From positions 15,730 through 23,277 of the forward strand of contig NYVQ01000049.1 in assembly GCA_002684695.1 (NCBI GenBank): 7,548 nt of DNA. The letters are read 5' to 3'. The notes beneath the pieces were generated by a model, which saw nothing but the letters and a program-made list of their open reading frames with translations, had not been told where the DNA came from and searched no databases. Of the stretch, positions 5,711 through 7,548 are shown in pieces. This DNA is from SAR116 cluster bacterium (GTDB taxonomy: Bacteria > Pseudomonadota > Alphaproteobacteria > Puniceispirillales > GCA-002684695). The translations under genes were made by a program, and so were the position numbers. Every line of letters starts with the position of its first letter. Within the stretch, counting starts at the first letter, position 1.

Positions 5711-7548
5711 GAATTCCTAACAAAATAATGGAAAAAAATTAATACTATAAGTAAAGCAAATCCAATTAAATCTGTTGTAAAAGATACGCTTAATAAACAA
5801 AATGTTATAACTATATAACCTAATCTTTCTATTAAAAGTAATTTTGAGATCAACCATCCTTGGATAAATATTGATAAACATAACGAACCAAAAATAGCAG
5901 AAAATGCGGCCCAAAGAATCATCTGTATCGATGCATCTATCCCTATCAAAACAGGATTAAATGCGAAAAAATATGGTATAATAAAAGCTGCTATTCCAAA
6001 TTGACATGAAACTAAAGCAATCCGAAAAGGATTAGCGTTTGCAAGTCCTGAAGCTGCGTAAGCTGCTAAAGCTACTGGTGGTGTAATTGATGATAACATA
6101 GCAGAATAAAAAACAAATAAATGAGCTGCTAGCTGATTGATTCCCAGTTGTTCTAATGCTGGCGCAGCAAGTGTTGCCACTAAAATATATGCTGCTGCTG
6201 TTGGCAAACCCATTCCAAGTATTAATGAAGCTATCATTGTTAATAACAATGCCAAAAATATGTTACCACCTGATAATGATATAACCAGAGATGAGAATTT
6301 CAATCCAAGGCCAGTTAAAGTAATAATTCCAATAATAATTCCAGCACAAGCACAAGCCGTTGCTACTGGGATAACTGCTTCCACTCCATTTTCAATTGTA
6401 CGAATAATCTTTCTAGGAGTAAGCCAGGTTGCTCTTCTTAAATAACTTAATGCAACCGCCATCATAAGAGACCAAATTGAAGCATACATTACAGAATATC
6501 CATCAAACATCATGTAAATGAATACTGGTAAGGATAAAAGTAAATGACCTCCTTGTCTCAAAGTTTCCCATATTGAAGGGATATCTTTTGTATCAATAAT
6601 TGGAATATTTCTTTTTATTGCTTCAATATGAACTACTGAAAAAAGAACTATGTAATATAAAATTGCTGGTAAAAGAGCTGCTCTTGCAATCTCATAATAG
6701 GAAATTCCAGTCATATCTGACATTAGAAATGCTGCAGCACCCATTACAGGTGGCATTAATTGGCCTCCAGTAGATGCAACTGCTTCAATTGCACCAGCTG
6801 TTTCAGGTCTATAACCTGTCCTTTTCATTAAAGGGATTGAAATAGTTCCAGTTGTTAAGACATTGGCGACTGCAGTCCCAGATATCATTCCCATTAAACT
6901 TGAGCCAACAACTGCCGCCTTTGCAGGCCCACCTCTTGATTTGCCAGTTAAAGAGTTTGCAATGTCCATTAAAACTTTTCCAGCCCCAGAATTCTCTAAA
7001 ACTGCTCCGAACAACACGATTAAAATTACAAATGTTGCAGTTACACCTAAAGGGGTTCCAAAAATTCCACTCCCACCCAAATACAAATGTGACATTACTC
7101 TATGTAAACTATATCCTCTGTGACCTGCTTCACCTGGAAAATAATTGCCTAATAAAGCATATAATAAAAAGATTATTGCAAGTATTGAAATTGACCATCC
7201 TATTGTTCTCCTTGTTGCATCAAGAAGAAAAAATGTTGCAGCTAGACCTAAATAAAATTCATAATTTGTTAATTCACCATAACGATCATTTATCGCATCA
7301 AAAAAAATTATTTGGTAAAACATTACTAATAAACTTATCAATGAAGCCATGATAAAAAAATACGTTTTAAAAGATTTAAATAGGTCTTTAAATGATAAGT
7401 TTTGAAGAGGAAATAAATAGACTAGAAATAGTATTATCCCAATATGAAATGATCTCTGAATCATATCTGGGAAAACTCCAAAGAATGCAGTATAAATACT
7501 AAATAAAGAAAGAATTGAAGCTGCAGTTATTCTGATTATCCAAATTGG
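5692..7548 (-). CDS. TRAP transporter permease, fused small and large subunit (5' end outside window)
   Basis: This is an inner-membrane permease of the tripartite ATP-independent periplasmic (TRAP) family, of the fused 4TM/12TM type that usually works with a TAXI-type periplasmic binding protein. Transport is driven by ion gradients, commonly sodium. The frame stays open to the window edge. Before the first ATG (7462-7464) it reads 28 more residues, including SIYTAFFGVFPDMIQRSFH, which matches the conserved N-terminus of fused TRAP permeases, so that ATG is internal. 618 residues are visible. Numbered from the internal Met, the signatures are SGTAVANVLTTGTISIP (195-211), ASTGGQLMPPVMGAAAFL (230-247), GMGLPTAAAYILVATLAAPAL (417-437) and SSITPPVALAAYAASGLA (458-475). 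Many hydrophobic segments run along the protein, ending with a pair at about 549-581. The binding protein gene is not in view and may lie upstream. The stop overlaps the sulfatase start. The substrate is unknown; a sulfate ester is suggested only by the neighbours. Confidence 0.93.
   Translation of the reverse strand, partial: PIWIIRITAASILSLFSIYTAFFGVFPDMIQRSFHIGIILFLVYLFPLQNLSFKDLFKSFKTYFFIMASLISLLVMFYQIIFFDAINDRYGELTNYEFYLGLAATFFLLDATRRTIGWSISILAIIFLLYALLGNYFPGEAGHRGYSLHRVMSHLYLGGSGIFGTPLGVTATFVILIVLFGAVLENSGAGKVLMDIANSLTGKSRGGPAKAAVVGSSLMGMISGTAVANVLTTGTISIPLMKRTGYRPETAGAIEAVASTGGQLMPPVMGAAAFLMSDMTGISYYEIARAALLPAILYYIVLFSVVHIEAIKRNIPIIDTKDIPSIWETLRQGGHLLLSLPVFIYMMFDGYSVMYASIWSLMMAVALSYLRRATWLTPRKIIRTIENGVEAVIPVATACACAGIIIGIITLTGLGLKFSSLVISLSGGNIFLALLLTMIASLILGMGLPTAAAYILVATLAAPALEQLGINQLAAHLFVFYSAMLSSITPPVALAAYAASGLANANPFRIALVSCQFGIAAFIIPYFFAFNPVLIGIDASIQMILWAAFSAIFGSLCLSIFIQGWLISKLLLIERLGYIVITFCLLSVSFTTDLIGFALLIVLIFFHYFVRNSKRQIV

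Noticed and set aside
6852..7352. 166-residue Leu/His-rich open frame on the + strand inside the permease gene
   Set aside because: It is antisense to well-conserved membrane-protein sequence, has biased low-complexity composition and no recognisable domain. The open frames at 6137-6445 and 6863-7123 are rejected for the same reason.
7462..7464. ATG as the start of the TRAP permease
   Set aside because: The 28 codons upstream are open and match the conserved N-terminal region of fused TRAP permeases; the true start lies beyond 7548.
1..7548. Mobile element, CRISPR array, tRNA or rRNA
   Set aside because: No transposase, integrase, terminal repeats, regular repeat-spacer pattern or RNA gene was recognised on either strand; genes fill nearly the whole window.

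Overview
This is an AT-rich bacterial fragment, roughly one third G+C by eye. It has densely packed, well-formed genes and no sign of mobile DNA. The gene families (xanthine-dehydrogenase-type molybdoenzyme, fused TRAP permease, BetC-type sulfatase, glutathione S-transferase) and the low G+C would suit a free-living marine alphaproteobacterium, for example a SAR11-, SAR116- or AEGEAN-169-like lineage. That placement is inference: the window has no marker gene.

The left part (1-2521) is read on the + strand. It holds the C-terminal 472 residues of a molybdopterin-binding hydroxylase subunit, whose 5' part lies outside the window. The next gene overlaps it by 8 bases and encodes an 81-residue MoaD/ThiS-like protein ending in Gly-Gly. 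A 150-base AT-rich gap follows, then a complete glutathione S-transferase family gene with its own good ribosome binding site. The overlap suggests that the small ubiquitin-fold protein serves the molybdoenzyme, perhaps as a sulfur carrier for its cofactor.

The right part (2572-7548) is one operon on the - strand. In order of transcription it encodes a fused TRAP transporter permease (5' end outside the window), a CxPAR-type sulfatase/phosphonate-monoester-hydrolase-like enzyme, and a BetC (choline-sulfatase)-like enzyme. The permease stop and the first sulfatase start overlap as GTGA, and the two sulfatase genes are 10 bases apart. Neither sulfatase has a signal peptide. The simplest reading is a catabolic module: a small sulfate ester (or related oxyanion ester) is imported intact by the TRAP system and cleaved in the cytoplasm.

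The two halves converge at 2522-2571, where a 14-base-pair hairpin probably terminates transcription in both directions. The most unusual item is the TRAP plus double cytoplasmic sulfatase operon, whose substrate cannot be read from the sequence. The pairing of molybdoenzyme and MoaD-like gene is the second point of interest.
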